Under the pieces are notes generated by a model, which had not been told where the DNA came from, searched no databases, and saw only the letters and a program-made list of their open reading frames with translations. This document shows, in pieces, positions 1 to 10,989 of a stretch of DNA of 64,000 nt; the stretch's first letter is position 1, and each line of letters opens with the position of its first letter. Origin of the DNA: Carya illinoinensis (lineage: Eukaryota > Streptophyta > Magnoliopsida > Fagales > Juglandaceae); contig NC_056757.1 of assembly GCF_018687715.1 (NCBI RefSeq), forward strand, positions 7,396,501-7,460,500, given 5' to 3'. The position numbers and the translations under genes are program-made.

Positions 1-3000
1 GAAGTGACAACCTAGATAGGCGGCGACCACCAAGAGAGGATACTCATGGCAATGACAGAGACATGGTGCCCCTAGGAGTTTGCAGGTGAATTTGCTTGGG
101 CGGTGTGCCCTTATCTGGCCAAAGGTCGCACGCCCGAAGAACTAGATGTGAAGAAGTTTATGTGGTGGACAAGTCACTCATGGACCAAAAGCTTAATACC
201 TCCGTAGCTATTTCTTTCAGAGAAGAAGATCATGAAGGGGTATTGTGTCTGCATGATGATGCATTAGTAATGACCCTCTTAGTTTCCAATTACAGTACCA
301 GGTGTATCCTTATCGACAATGGTAGCTTAGCAGACATATTGTTTTGGGAGGCCTTTGTGAAGATGGACATAGATGCAACTAAGTTGAGACTCTCTCCGAT
401 GCCATTGAAGGGTTTCTTTGAAGATTTGATCTAACCAGTGGGCACAATCACTCTGCCAATCATAGCAGGAAAGGGAACACATACTGCCAGCACCATGATC
501 GACTTCCTAGTCATAAAAGCTCCCTCCTCATACAACACTATATTAGAGCGATCAACACTAAATAGTCTCAGGGCAATCACATCTACGTACCATGTCAAAA
601 TGAAATTCCCAACTGAAGGCAAAGTAAGAGAAGCACATGGTGAGCAAGCCGTAATATGAGAATGTTAAGTGCAGGAGCTGAGAAGCAATAGGGAAGAGGT
701 GTGTACTATCACAAGCAACAACAAACAAGATGCTCAAGAGGGTGGCCAGAATACTTACCACCACACCCAACAGTTTCTCTTGAAAGAGGCATGGAGGTTA
801 GAGACGAGTAGAACCTATAGCAAGCAGAAGCTGAACCTTTGGAGATTGTGACATTGTACCCAGGCTACCCCAATGCCACAATATGGAATGGAACCCAAAT
901 TTCCCCAGAAGACTGAGAAGCCCTAAAATGGTTGCTAGTAGAGCACCAGGACGTATTCGCCTGGAGTCATGAAGATATGCCTGGGATCAACAACAGTATT
1001 ATCGAACACCATCTTTGTGTAGACCCCATGCACAAGAAGGTGCACCAAAAAAGGAGATCATTTAGTACCGAAAAGTATAAAACCATCGTCGAGGAAGTAA
1101 AATGCTTGCTTGTTGCCAGTTTCATCAAGGATGCCCCATAAAAAAGGAGACCCTGTTGGAAGTACCGAAAAGTAATGACAAATGGGAAGTAAAAAAGGAG
1201 ACCTTGAGTGGCTACGTAACATTGTCCTCTTAAAGAAAGCAAATGGGAAGTAAATAATGTGTATGGACTTCATCAACCTAAACAAAGCCTGCCCTACCAT
1301 GAATTAATCATCGTGGATGCCACAGTGGGGCACAAGATATTAAGTTTCATGGATACCTACTCAGGTTATAAGCAAATCTGAATACATCAATAGACGAACA
1401 AAAGACGTCGTTTATCATAGATCGTTGGCTGTATTGTTATCAAGTTATGTCGTTTGACCTGAAGAATGCAGGAGCAACCTACCAAAGGCTGGTCAATCAA
1501 AAGTTCAAATGTCAGATAGGATGGTTCATGGAAGTTTATGTGGATGATTTGTTAGTTAAAAGTAAGGAAACCGCCCAACATCTGACCGACTTAAGGGAGG
1601 CATTCACAATATTGTGACAGTACAAAATGAAACTGAATCCAACAAAATGCGCGTTTGGAATTAGGTTAGGTAAATTCTTGGGTTTCATTGTGTTTGAAAA
1701 AAGAATTGAAGCCTCCCCAGAAATAATCGATGCAATTTTGAATGTCAAACTGCCAAAGAGCCTAAACAACACTCAATGTCTGGCGAGAAGGGTAGTAGCC
1801 CTGAACAGGTTCTTCTCCAAGTCCACGAACAAGTGCCTTCCCTTTTTTAGGATGTTACGCAAAGTACACCTTTGGAATGAGGAGTGTGACGAAGTTTTCC
1901 AGAAACTAAAGTAGCATTTGGCCAACCCGCCACTTCTAAAGCAACCCTTAGAGGGAGGTATACTCTATGCATACTTGGGGGTATCCCCCCATGTCGTTTT
2001 AGCCGTCTTGGTCAAAGAAAAAGTGATTGCTCAATTTCCTGTGTACTATGTAAGCATAGCTTTGAGAAGAGCAAAAGTAAGATACCCATGAGTTGAGATG
2101 CTAGCTTTTGCCTTGGTGACAGTGGCTAGGAGACTGCACCTATACTTTCAAGTCCATATTATCAAAGTGCTCATGGAATGCCCACTAGCAAAAGTGTTAC
2201 AAAGGCCAGATAGCTTAGGGAGGTTATATTAGAATGGTTAGTTGAGCTAAGCGAGTTCAACATAGCGTATTTACCAAGGAAGGTCGTGAAGGGGCGAGCG
2301 ATGGCAAAGTTCGTCGTTGAATTCTCAAGGTTCACACTGGAAGTGGTCACCACCCTAGCAAGAAAACCATGGGCTCTCTTTGTGGACAACTCTTATATCA
2401 AGTAAGAAGGGGGTAGGAATCCACATAATTAACAATGGAGTGTAAGAATATTGATACATAGCAATGCTCACATTCAAAACTACCAGCAATGAAGTAGAGT
2501 ACGAGGCACTTGTGGCAGGTCTCTCAGTGGCCAAAACACTAGGGTAAACCTAGGTAGAAGTGAAGTCAGACTCACAAGTGGTAGTCAACCAAGTTTTGGG
2601 AACGTATGTCACAAAGGGGGAAAATTGAAAAAGTACCTAACTTGAGTCTAGAAAGCACGAGACCGATTATCATATTTTAACATTTCTCGTGTGCCCGAGG
2701 AAGACAACGTAGTGGCAGATAAACTATTGCACATGGCCTTGGGAAGGAGGATGCCCTTCTCTCCTGGGAAGTTGAGAAGAGAATATTTGAAGTTGCAACA
2801 ACAAGATCGGAGGACTTTGTCATGGGTGGCAACAATCCAGAGTGGGCCAGCGATGTCAATAGGTACCTAGACACAGGTAAACTCCTAGAAGGGAAAAATG
2901 AGGCCATGAGGACAAGAAGGAATGCGGCAAGATTTGTAAAGGTAAACAAGGACCTCTAAGAGAGGAGCTTCATCACCCCCTACTTCGATGCATCACATTA

Positions 3001-3510
3001 CAAGAAGCACAGTTTGTTTCGACTGAAATACATGAAGGGATACACTGAAACCATTCCGGGAAAAGGTGTTAGCTAGAAAGGTGGAGAAAGTAGGATATTA
3101 TTGGCTCAATGCACTTAGGTACACTAACTTTGCAAAAATGTGTATTAAGTGCCAGACATATACGCCAGTGTCACACGCCCCCTAGAGGAGCTGACCTCCA
3201 TGACTGCCTCCTGGCTGTTTGCTCAATGGGGGGTTGACCTAGTAGCCCCCCTCCTCCCTAGAAAGGGCAGGGTGAAGTTTATAGTTGTGGCAGTTAACTA
3301 CTTTACAAAGTGGGGGGAAGTAGAACCCTTGGTGAGCATCACAAGCAAAACTGTGACAGAGTACTTATGAAAGAACATCATCTGCCAACATGAAATTTTA
3401 CAAAGCATTGTCTCAGATAATGGTTTGACGGCATGGAACTTGGTGGATTGAGCCAACCTTGAGGAGGAGGTCAAAGAGCGACAAAAGTTATGGTATGTTG
3501 CCACGCTCAC
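1..3510 (+). mobile_element. Degenerate Ty3/gypsy retrotransposon pol region
   Basis: Frame-broken polyprotein of a Ty3/gypsy LTR retrotransposon, probably of the Tat/Ogre/Athila group. In order: an aspartic protease remnant at about 160-430, with 'IDNGSLADIL' where an active protease would read D-S/T-G; a protease-RT linker at 438-659; the start of reverse transcriptase at 932-1141 ('DVFAWSHEDMPGI'); the RT core at about 1260-1910 with the catalytic motif 'VYVDDLLVKSK' near 1531; RNase H remnants at about 1950-2560; and integrase pieces at about 2990-3480 ('WGVDLVAPLL', 'FTKWGEVEPL'). Many stops and frameshifts separate these blocks, so the element is dead. The 5' LTR and gag lie outside the window or are lost. 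Class is well supported; lineage is an inference from the protease and linker wording. Confidence 0.88.
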
Positions 3511-3539
3511 TTTTGAAAAATGGCAGGTAAACTGATCGA

Positions 3540-4440
3540 AACTAGAGATTCTGGCAGAGAAAAAGGAGTTGGAGATATTGCTGGAGTAGTTGGAAGGCTA
3601 TTCCCACTCCTTGCACAGTGATACGAATATTCTCGAGGGTATATTCTTCAAGCTCCGCCACGCCGTATGCCCTGCTCAGGAGGCGAAGACTAAGGATGAC
3701 TTCGCCCTTAGGCTTCTTCAATCAGAAAGGGACTCTACAAAGTCCTAACTTTCTAATGCTCGAAGATGTTTTGAATTGGACCTCGCCCGCCTTAATTCTG
3801 AGCTTCTTGCCCGTACTAAGGAGTTGGGAGCCAACCTGCTCGCAAAAACACAACAAGGGGCTAGCCCAAGAGTTGGAGGCCACCGTGGAGAAGACCCACG
3901 TCACCACCCTTGACCTTTCTGAGGTGTAGGGGGCCTTGCCAGAACTTTAAGAAAGTCACCAACAATACGAGGATAGCAGGAGGAATTTAGACGAGGAGCT
4001 TAGGAAGTCAAAACGTGGCTTTCATTGCCAAGGACTGGCAGTTAATTGAGAAGAGGAACGAACTAGCTGCTGCACATGTAGAGATTGCCCACCTGCATGC
4101 CCAACTAGTCACGGCCCTTGCTACTAGGGATCGTGCCTTCGCTTATGGTTATGGTGCTTGCATCCTCAGGCTTGGATCCCGCCTCCTTTCCAACCTTGGT
4201 ACAGACCTCGAGAATCTAGATCGGGACCTGTTCTTTGCTGAAGTTGCTCCCCACCGTTGTGTTGACACTTTTGGGTGGGATGAGATGCTTAACGCCTTCA
4301 TAGGCATACCTCCACTACCACCAGTGCTAGGAATAATACCTCCCAGCTCCCTTCAGATGGCTTTCTTTCTTTTGTTTCTCAACTATTCTCGTATTATGCT
4401 TACTCATTGTATTTTGTACTTTTTGTCACTTTGAACTAAT
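3540..4440 (+). pseudogene. Degenerate coiled-coil ORF downstream of gypsy integrase
   Basis: Charged, helix-prone remnant in more than one frame. The clearest stretch is 4015-4434, in which the first 100 residues (for example 'EKRNELAAAHVEIAHLHAQL') look like a coiled coil, followed by 'FGWDEMLNAFIGIPPLPPV'. A second block at about 3770-3900 has leucine/glutamate-rich coding in another frame. Such text is typical of the plant 'gypsy-type transposon' gag-like or accessory ORFs that accompany Tat/Ogre-type elements. It follows the integrase directly, so it may be an extra 3' ORF of the same element or the gag of a neighbouring one. It carries stops and frameshifts. No catalytic motif was seen. 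Confidence 0.5.
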
Positions 4441-5275
4441 AATAGACTTTGGTGTATCAAGCCTTGATGATGAGTATCCATTGATTTTCCTGTTGTGCAC
4501 CCTTGGCCCTTGGCCATTTGTTTTATTTGAATTGCTCGCTCTTAGTTTTCTATTTTATAAGTCACTGAGGCTAGTGATAGACACTTTAGGGAGGGGTGTG
4601 GTCTAACGATCACCGTGCCCCTTTTTCATGACATCTCAAGTTGTTAAGGCTTGTCAATTGTCATGCGTGAGCTGAAGGAGGGAGAAAAGAGAGGGAAAAA
4701 GGGAAAGTGAGGGGAAAAAATTAGGGGTTTGGGTATTTAATATAGGCCCTTCATCTTGATGTCTTTAAAACGATCTAACAGTGTGCTTTAAATACTAATT
4801 TGAAAATTCATAAATGTTGATTTAACTGAAAATACTAAGAAGAATTAAGATAAAATATTATTTAACTAAAATTTACCTTATAAAATATAATCTTTCATCA
4901 TTACTTAAATGATGAAGTTTTGCTAATGACTTTTAATAACAATTTAATTAATTAGAGTTTTCAATATAATTTAAATCTCATAATATTTTTACATGACTAA
5001 AATCATTTAATTAAAATGATTTTCTACAATTATAATATTTTTGGAGCTCTTCAAAAATATCATAATTATCTTACTTAAAATCAAGCTTGGTCCAATAACA
5101 CTAGAAATATTCCGTATAAATATTTTCAAGACATTTAAAATATTCGAGGGCTTTATAACACTAAGCTTGCTTTAGAAAATACTTAGTATCTTTAAAAACA
5201 TGCCATCGAAGTTCAACATGTAGAACGAGACTCGTGACCATCAGAAAGAGAAAGGAGTGGGTTGTTACAAGGGTA
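4441..5275. repeat. Possible LTR remnant / AT-rich retroelement flank
   Basis: No coding potential. From about 4700 the sequence is AT-rich and ends at about 5257-5270 in 'gggttgttacaa', a common 3' end of plant gypsy LTRs. I could not find a second copy or a matching 5' end in the window, so the LTR reading is tentative. Confidence 0.3.
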
Positions 5276-5279
5276 GTGG

Positions 5280-6499
5280 AATTTGGAATTAATTCATGGT
5301 GCTTTTAATGAGGAAGACGTTAGGGATATACTAAAGATACCTATAGGTATAATGCCTGCAGTAGACAAACTGATATGAAGGGAAACTACAACTGGCCTAT
5401 TTTCTGTTAAGAGTGCTTACCATTTGCATAGGCAACTTTTAACATGGTCAGTTGGAGAATCTTCTAATCAAGGGGCATATGAGAACCTTTGGAAGAGGTT
5501 GTGGTCACTGCAAACATCAAATGCTGTCAAGATGTTCTTGTGGCGTGCATGCACTGATGCCTTGCCTACCAGAGTGAACTTACACAAAAGACATGCCATC
5601 TATGAATCTGTATGCCCTATCTGTTTGTTTGAAGATGAGACACCAGGTCACATCTTATTGACATGTCCATCAACAAGGGATGTGTGGTTGCTAGGCTCAA
5701 GAGCAATCCAAAATGCTTCTATTACTGCAATTGATTTTTTTAGTATATTTGAGTAGCTTTCAGATAGGCTGTCAAGCCAAGATTTGGTGTTTTTTGCTAT
5801 TTTAGCCAGATTTATATTGTTTAAAAGGAATATCCTCATACATGATGGCTCTTTTCAAGCACTAGCTATGATTCATGGGCAAGCTGTTAAAGCTTTTGAA
5901 GATTTTCAAACTACACTGTAGCAATAGCCAGTGACCAGAATTCATAATCAACCTACTACACTTCATTGGGAAGCTCCTCCATCCAATTGGATCAAAGTTA
6001 ATAGGGATGTAGTAATTAGAAATGAACGTGATAAGATTGGTATTGGAGTAATTGTTAGAGATGATATGGGTTTTGTCCTTGCTAGTTTGATGTAGCCTAT
6101 GCTCTACTGTGTTGATCCAACAATTGCAGAAGCTAAGGGCCTACTTACTGCTGCTATTTTTTGTAAAAAAAACTTGGATTGGATTATGTGCTATTTGAAG
6201 GGGATTCAAGTCAAGTGGTGAATGCAATGAGTTGCCTAAGGGAGTATAATGTTGGGAAGATTCACTGTTTTGTCTTTGATATGTAGTAATTGCTGGCTTA
6301 TAATATTTGGAGAATTCAACATGTAAAGAGGGAATTCAATGGTGTTGCTCATCAAGTGGCACAACATGCTCTCATTATGGAGCATGAACTAATTGATATT
6401 GATTATGTAGCCGATTGTATCAAAACTATTATAGTGGCTGAAGGCCATGTTTATGATTAGTGCCAATTATGGTTTCATGTAAAAAAAAAAAAAAAAAAA
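5280..6499 (+). mobile_element. 3' end of a LINE with RNase H domain
   Basis: Truncated, frame-broken 3' part of a plant L1-type non-LTR retrotransposon. Positions 5424-5756 encode a zinc-binding RT-associated (zf-RVT) segment: 'WKRLWSLQTSNAVKMFLWRA', then C-P-I-C and 'TPGHILLTCPS'. Positions 5960-6460 encode a broken RNase H (RVT_3) domain with 'WIKVNRDVV' and 'GVIVRDDMGFVLASL', later 'VKREFNGVAHQVAQHA'. The element ends in a poly(A) run at 6481-6499, as expected for target-primed insertion. Several in-frame stops show it is inactive. The RT core is missing, so it was 5'-truncated on insertion or later deleted. Confidence 0.85.
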
Positions 6500-7345
6500 G
6501 TTCTATACACACAAAATAAAAAATATATAAAGCAAATAAAAATTAAAAATAAAATCAAAATATGAAAAAATTGGATAAATAATATTTCCAAGATATTTTT
6601 CAGAAAAAAATAAAATAGAGATGTTTTAAATTATGATTAATAAAAAGAAATTGTATTGAAATGTAAAAGTAAAAGGAAATGAGGGAGGAATTGAAATAGA
6701 AATAATTAAAAAATTGTTTGAATGATGAGCAGTACCTGATATAGTAGCGGGTTACTGTAGCGATTTGTATTTTATATGTTCTTTTACATAATCGGAAGGA
6801 ACTAATTTTATGAACTATTATTCAAATAATTTATATTTTTTTATTATACATAAACCATTGAGAATACTCTAAACCATCTAAAATGAAAAAACGGATGAAG
6901 TACGCAAATGCACACAAGGGAATAAACAATATAAAACAAAAAATAGATGAAATACACGAATGAATAAAAGTTACTATTTATAGCCGATAGCCACTTTTAT
7001 AATAAAATAGATATACACATTATTTTGAAGTTTTAATATATTTTTTAATATATTTTATATTTTTAATTTATAATTTTAAGTGTTTAGTATTTAGTATTTT
7101 GAAGTTAACTTTTTGAATATTAGTTTTCTTCAAATTTTAATGTTTAATTCTCTATGTGTTTTTATACTTAGTTTAGTTAATTTCTAAAGTGTTTGTACCT
7201 TTATTTCATTTCCAAACTTCTTTTCTATTTTATTGATATATTAATATTATTAATTATCATTTTTTTTTTTTTTGATAGCGTGGTAGTTGTACGTTATGCT
7301 AGCATTTTTCATTTACTAGACTAACGGAGTTTTGAAGGAGAAATC
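6500..7345. other. AT-rich intergenic DNA, nothing recognised
   Basis: Non-coding, strongly AT-rich, with short homopolymers (for example a poly(T) at about 7260-7273). No gene, RNA or element with clear ends was seen. Confidence 0.6.
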
Positions 7346-7349
7346 AGTT

Positions 7350-7710
7350 TGAAATGCCACCCTATGGATGCTTGGGAATGATAAAAATTTTGTGAATAGT
7401 AGTAAAATAATTTGTGAATAATAGTAAGATAGTTTGAGTTAAATATTTTTTAAATTTTGTAAAATGAAAGAGAAAGATTTTAAGAAAAAAAATACTATAA
7501 AATTAAAATATTGTTAGAATATAATTTTTTAATATAGTTTTAAAAAAAAGTTTGAAAAAAATTAAATTGTATTTTATTTTTTATTTAAAAACTTAGAGAA
7601 GTTATAATAGTTAATTTGAAAAAATTGTAATGATTAATTTGAAATTATTTATATTTAAATAATATTTAAAAATAAAATGAGATGAGATGCAAATTATTTC
7701 TAATCACCCC
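7350..7710 (+). repeat. MITE family A, copy 1
   Basis: AT-rich non-coding element sharing a long series of words with 8040-8370: 'agtagtaaaataatttg', 'aaaatattgttagaatata', 'atgagatgagatg'. It resembles an abundant short non-autonomous DNA element that I associate with Fagales genomes (inference). No clean target duplication was found. Confidence 0.65.
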
Positions 7711-7794
7711 TTTATACAATGGCATGTTTTAAAACTTTTAGACCAAAAGTACTAGTTTGTAAATATTTCTAACTCCAATGACTTGTAAGTAACT

Positions 7795-7995
7795 TACCTT
7801 TGAAATAAGGGTCCTACTACCGATACTGATAGCTGGACCGATAGGGGTAAGTATTTGTTTTTAAACATCTTTAAATATTATTTTTTAAAAAATATAAATT
7901 TATTAATAAATACTTTCTTAACCATTAAGGTTTAAAAGAAGAAAAAAACAAGAACTAAGTATCGGTCAATTTGGGGGTCCAATTCATCGGTCCCC
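7795..7995 (+). repeat. MITE family B copy
   Basis: Short AT-rich block with flanking GC-richer ends ('ctaccgatactgatagctgg' to 'ggtccaattcatcggtcc'). Its core words 'ttttaaaaaatataaa' and 'aatactttcttaaccattaag' recur, sometimes inverted, at 37510-37625, 37740-37990 and 62860-63030. This suggests one non-autonomous family. Confidence 0.45.
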
Positions 7996-8039
7996 AGCAT
8001 TTTCTTTGAAATAAATCAAAAAAATAATATGAGATTAAT

Positions 8040-8372
8040 GTCTCATTTGAATGTTGAGTTGAGATAAGATAAAAAATTTATAAATATTAGTGAAATTAAT
8101 TGTTAACAGTAGTGAAATAATTTGAGTTAATATGTTTTATTGAGTTTTATAAAATGAGAGAGAAAATGTTGAATAAAAATATTATAAAATTAAAATATTG
8201 TTAGAATATAATTTTTGTTATAAAATTTTAAAAAGTTGAATTGTTTTTTAGATTTTGTTTAAAAATTTAGAAATTTTGTAATAATTAGATAATGATTAAA
8301 ATAAAAATTAAATATTATGAATTAAAATGAGATAAGATAAAATATTTGAAATTCAAATATAAGATTACATTC
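8040..8372 (+). repeat. MITE family A, copy 2
   Basis: Second copy of the element at 7350-7710, in the same orientation and about 330 bp away. It begins near 'tttgaatgttgagttgagat' and ends near 'gagataagataaaatatttg', which gives roughly inverted ends. It shares 'aaaatattgttagaatataa' and the 'aaaatgagagagaaaa' word type with copy 1. Confidence 0.7.
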
Positions 8373-8534
8373 AAAGACATAAAATGAAAATGACAAGGAA
8401 TATGGAAATGAATTAATTAGTGCATTTCCATATTCCTTGGCTCAGCTAAAAAGGGAACTGCCTAAAGCTATAATTTATAGATTGCCAAACTGTTAAACTG
8501 TATATGGAGTTACCAATTAAGACCATAATAAGAT

Positions 8535-8920
8535 CACACATGATGGTACCGCAATATTTTAGTATCAATACTGTTTCAAAATAGTCGATATATAAATAAA
8601 TTATATATGTAAATATATATATAAATTATATTCTAAATTAATAGTCTATATATAAATAAATTATATATAAATTATAAATAATTTAGTCTTAATTGTGGAT
8701 AAAAAATGAACTTACGGTTTGAATAAATGAAAAAAAAAGTTAAAACCGAAATACCGACCGATACAGACCGAAATATAAGTTGGTATAAGTCGAAATATCG
8801 ACAGGTACCAGTCGGTATTTAGAACGGTACGAAATATATATAATACTTATATTAGACCAGTGACCAGTATAGAATATACCAACCGATACGATATGGTATT
8901 TAAAACAATAATTTATAAAT
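8535..8920. repeat. AT-rich element with repeated 'ccgatac/cggtat' ends
   Basis: Non-coding block whose right part repeats 'cggtat', 'accgac' and 'gatacg' words and whose middle has two near copies of 'atatataaataaattatat' (8588 and 8648). The composition is like non-autonomous hAT-type elements with degenerate inverted ends. Class not proven. Confidence 0.4.
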
Positions 8921-9249
8921 CAAAGACCCTAAGAATGACTTGCAATTGATTTTTTATTTTTTATTTATTTTTCACTTTAAGGTGGGTACTTGTCCTTTCC
9001 GTCCGTAAATTTCTCTTGGAATCGTTAAATATTCTAAAAAGGGTAATGTTGTAAATAGCTTTAAAGTGTGTAATTTCATTATATGATTTCCTCATATTTT
9101 CAGATAGAGCATGTGAGATTTATGTACTTTAATTCGTAAATATTATTTATCGTTTAAATTTTGTGTTTATGTCTCTAAATTTAATCAAACAGTCGAAGAC
9201 AATCTAATCAAAAAGGAAAACAGTTGAAACAAACGAAAATAATGTAGAA

Positions 9250-9889
9250 TAGATAGAGTGCTTGGTGTCGTGTAATATGTGATCAACAGCGGCTTTGTAA
9301 CCTTTGTTACCATAAAATAACAAATCTAAAAACTATTTTTCGGAGGAAGAAAGTCGGTGTCTGTCGCCTCTAGGATCTAACAACCAATTCTCACACACGC
9401 ATCCCCGTCTCTTTCATCTCCCCCAGAATTCCTTCACCTATCAAGCTTTTTGGGTCACAAGTTTATATCATTTATATATAACATCTCTTGTTGTCGATAT
9501 CCAATTCTTCTTCTTTTCTTCCTGTTGATTTGTTGTTGTCGGGAGCTTTCTGTGATTGTAAAGTTTGAAAATTTATCATTAATCTGATAGATTACGTTTG
9601 ATGGTTCTTTTGGGAGCTGGATTGTTGTGAGAGCGATTCCTGTTAATGAAGAAGGATGGGATTGGAATCGGTTGGGGTTTGAGTTCGTTGAATTGGGGGA
9701 GAAGCTCGACGCCCAATTCAACAATCGGGTTGGCGGGTTGGTCCGATCGGTAATTGGTTGATTGAATCGTTTTTTTGTAGCTTTGTCTTTGTTGTGTGCG
9801 AAGAAGGTTATAGTGGAATCAATGTTGGAGGCATTGGTTGAGGTCAATTTCTGGGTCGGTGCTTGATTTTGGGACTTCTGGTCTGTGCC
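9250..9889 (+). promoter_or_regulatory. YAK1 5' UTR and proximal promoter
   Basis: The region immediately before the YAK1 start codon changes from AT-rich to a pyrimidine-rich leader ('ccccgtctctttcatctccc' near 9402) and then GC-balanced sequence, as in plant 5' UTRs. The transcription start is not identifiable by eye. No ATG in the kinase frame precedes 9890 without an intervening stop. Confidence 0.45.
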
Positions 9890-10914
9890 ATGGATGAGGT
9901 GGGCCGTGTCAATGACACAAAAGAATCGGGAGGCTGTGCTACTGAGGAATTACCATCGTCATCGGCGGCGGCGGCGGCTCTGGGCTTTGTTTGGAGGCCG
10001 AGTCAGCGCGTTTTTAGTCCTTATGAAACTGTGAACAAGGCACAAACTTTGCGCGTTGTTGTACGAAAACCTGTAAGTGTATTGGCTTCTAGTTTCTCGT
10101 GCAAGTCTCTTCAGCTTCATTCTCATTGTGCATGTTAAAATATGGTGTTGTGTATCCTGCCTGTTGTTTATAGATTGAGACCTCCATTGGCACAGACTAT
10201 GATAGATCTAGCTTTCACAAGTGAACCGTGGGTCAATTTTGGAGGAGTAGGTCTAATGTGGAGGGCTTAGAATGTCCTGATTCTCAGAGTGTGGAGAGGG
10301 GTTTTTCATTTTTTGTTTTTAACATCGAAGTTGTTATGTAACGAGACGTTTTTTTTTTTTCCTTTTCTAGTTGGTAACTAGCCTACGAACCACGTGATAT
10401 TTGAACCTATGACCTCACCATCATTCCCTTCTGGTTTGGGGAGGGGGTGAGAAAGGGGGGATTGGAAATGCCATTTGGCCTGAAGGCCTCTGACATTACT
10501 CCCTCAATTTTCAAGAATGCTTAGAGAAAGCTTCTGTTAAGCGTTTTCATTAAATAGAGGTATTTCAGAAGATAGGAAGGGCCAGAATGTTTAAGATGGT
10601 TGGGCAACTTGGGTTTAGAGGAACCATATTGTGTAACGGGGTATTTTTGTCTAATTCTACTGCCATTCAATCAAGGGTTTCCACAGAAAAGCCAATAAAC
10701 AGAAGTATCTACACTGACTTCCTGCATACTTGGGCTGTGCCTATTTACTTGATTTCATAAAATTTCATTCTTACTTATCAAAACAAATATAATATTGCTC
10801 AAAAAAGTTTGCCTTATGCAGTTCCTTACAAAGAACCTTCAACTCCATTTTTTATTATCTAGTTCCTGAATATATTCTAAGATCGAAGTTCCTTAAGATC
10901 ATGTCTCTACTACA

Positions 10915-10989
<75 letters not shown>

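Noticed and set aside
9863..9889. Earlier YAK1 start at 9863
   Set aside because: That codon is TTG, not ATG. The first ATG in frame is 9890 and fits the plant YAK1 N-terminus.
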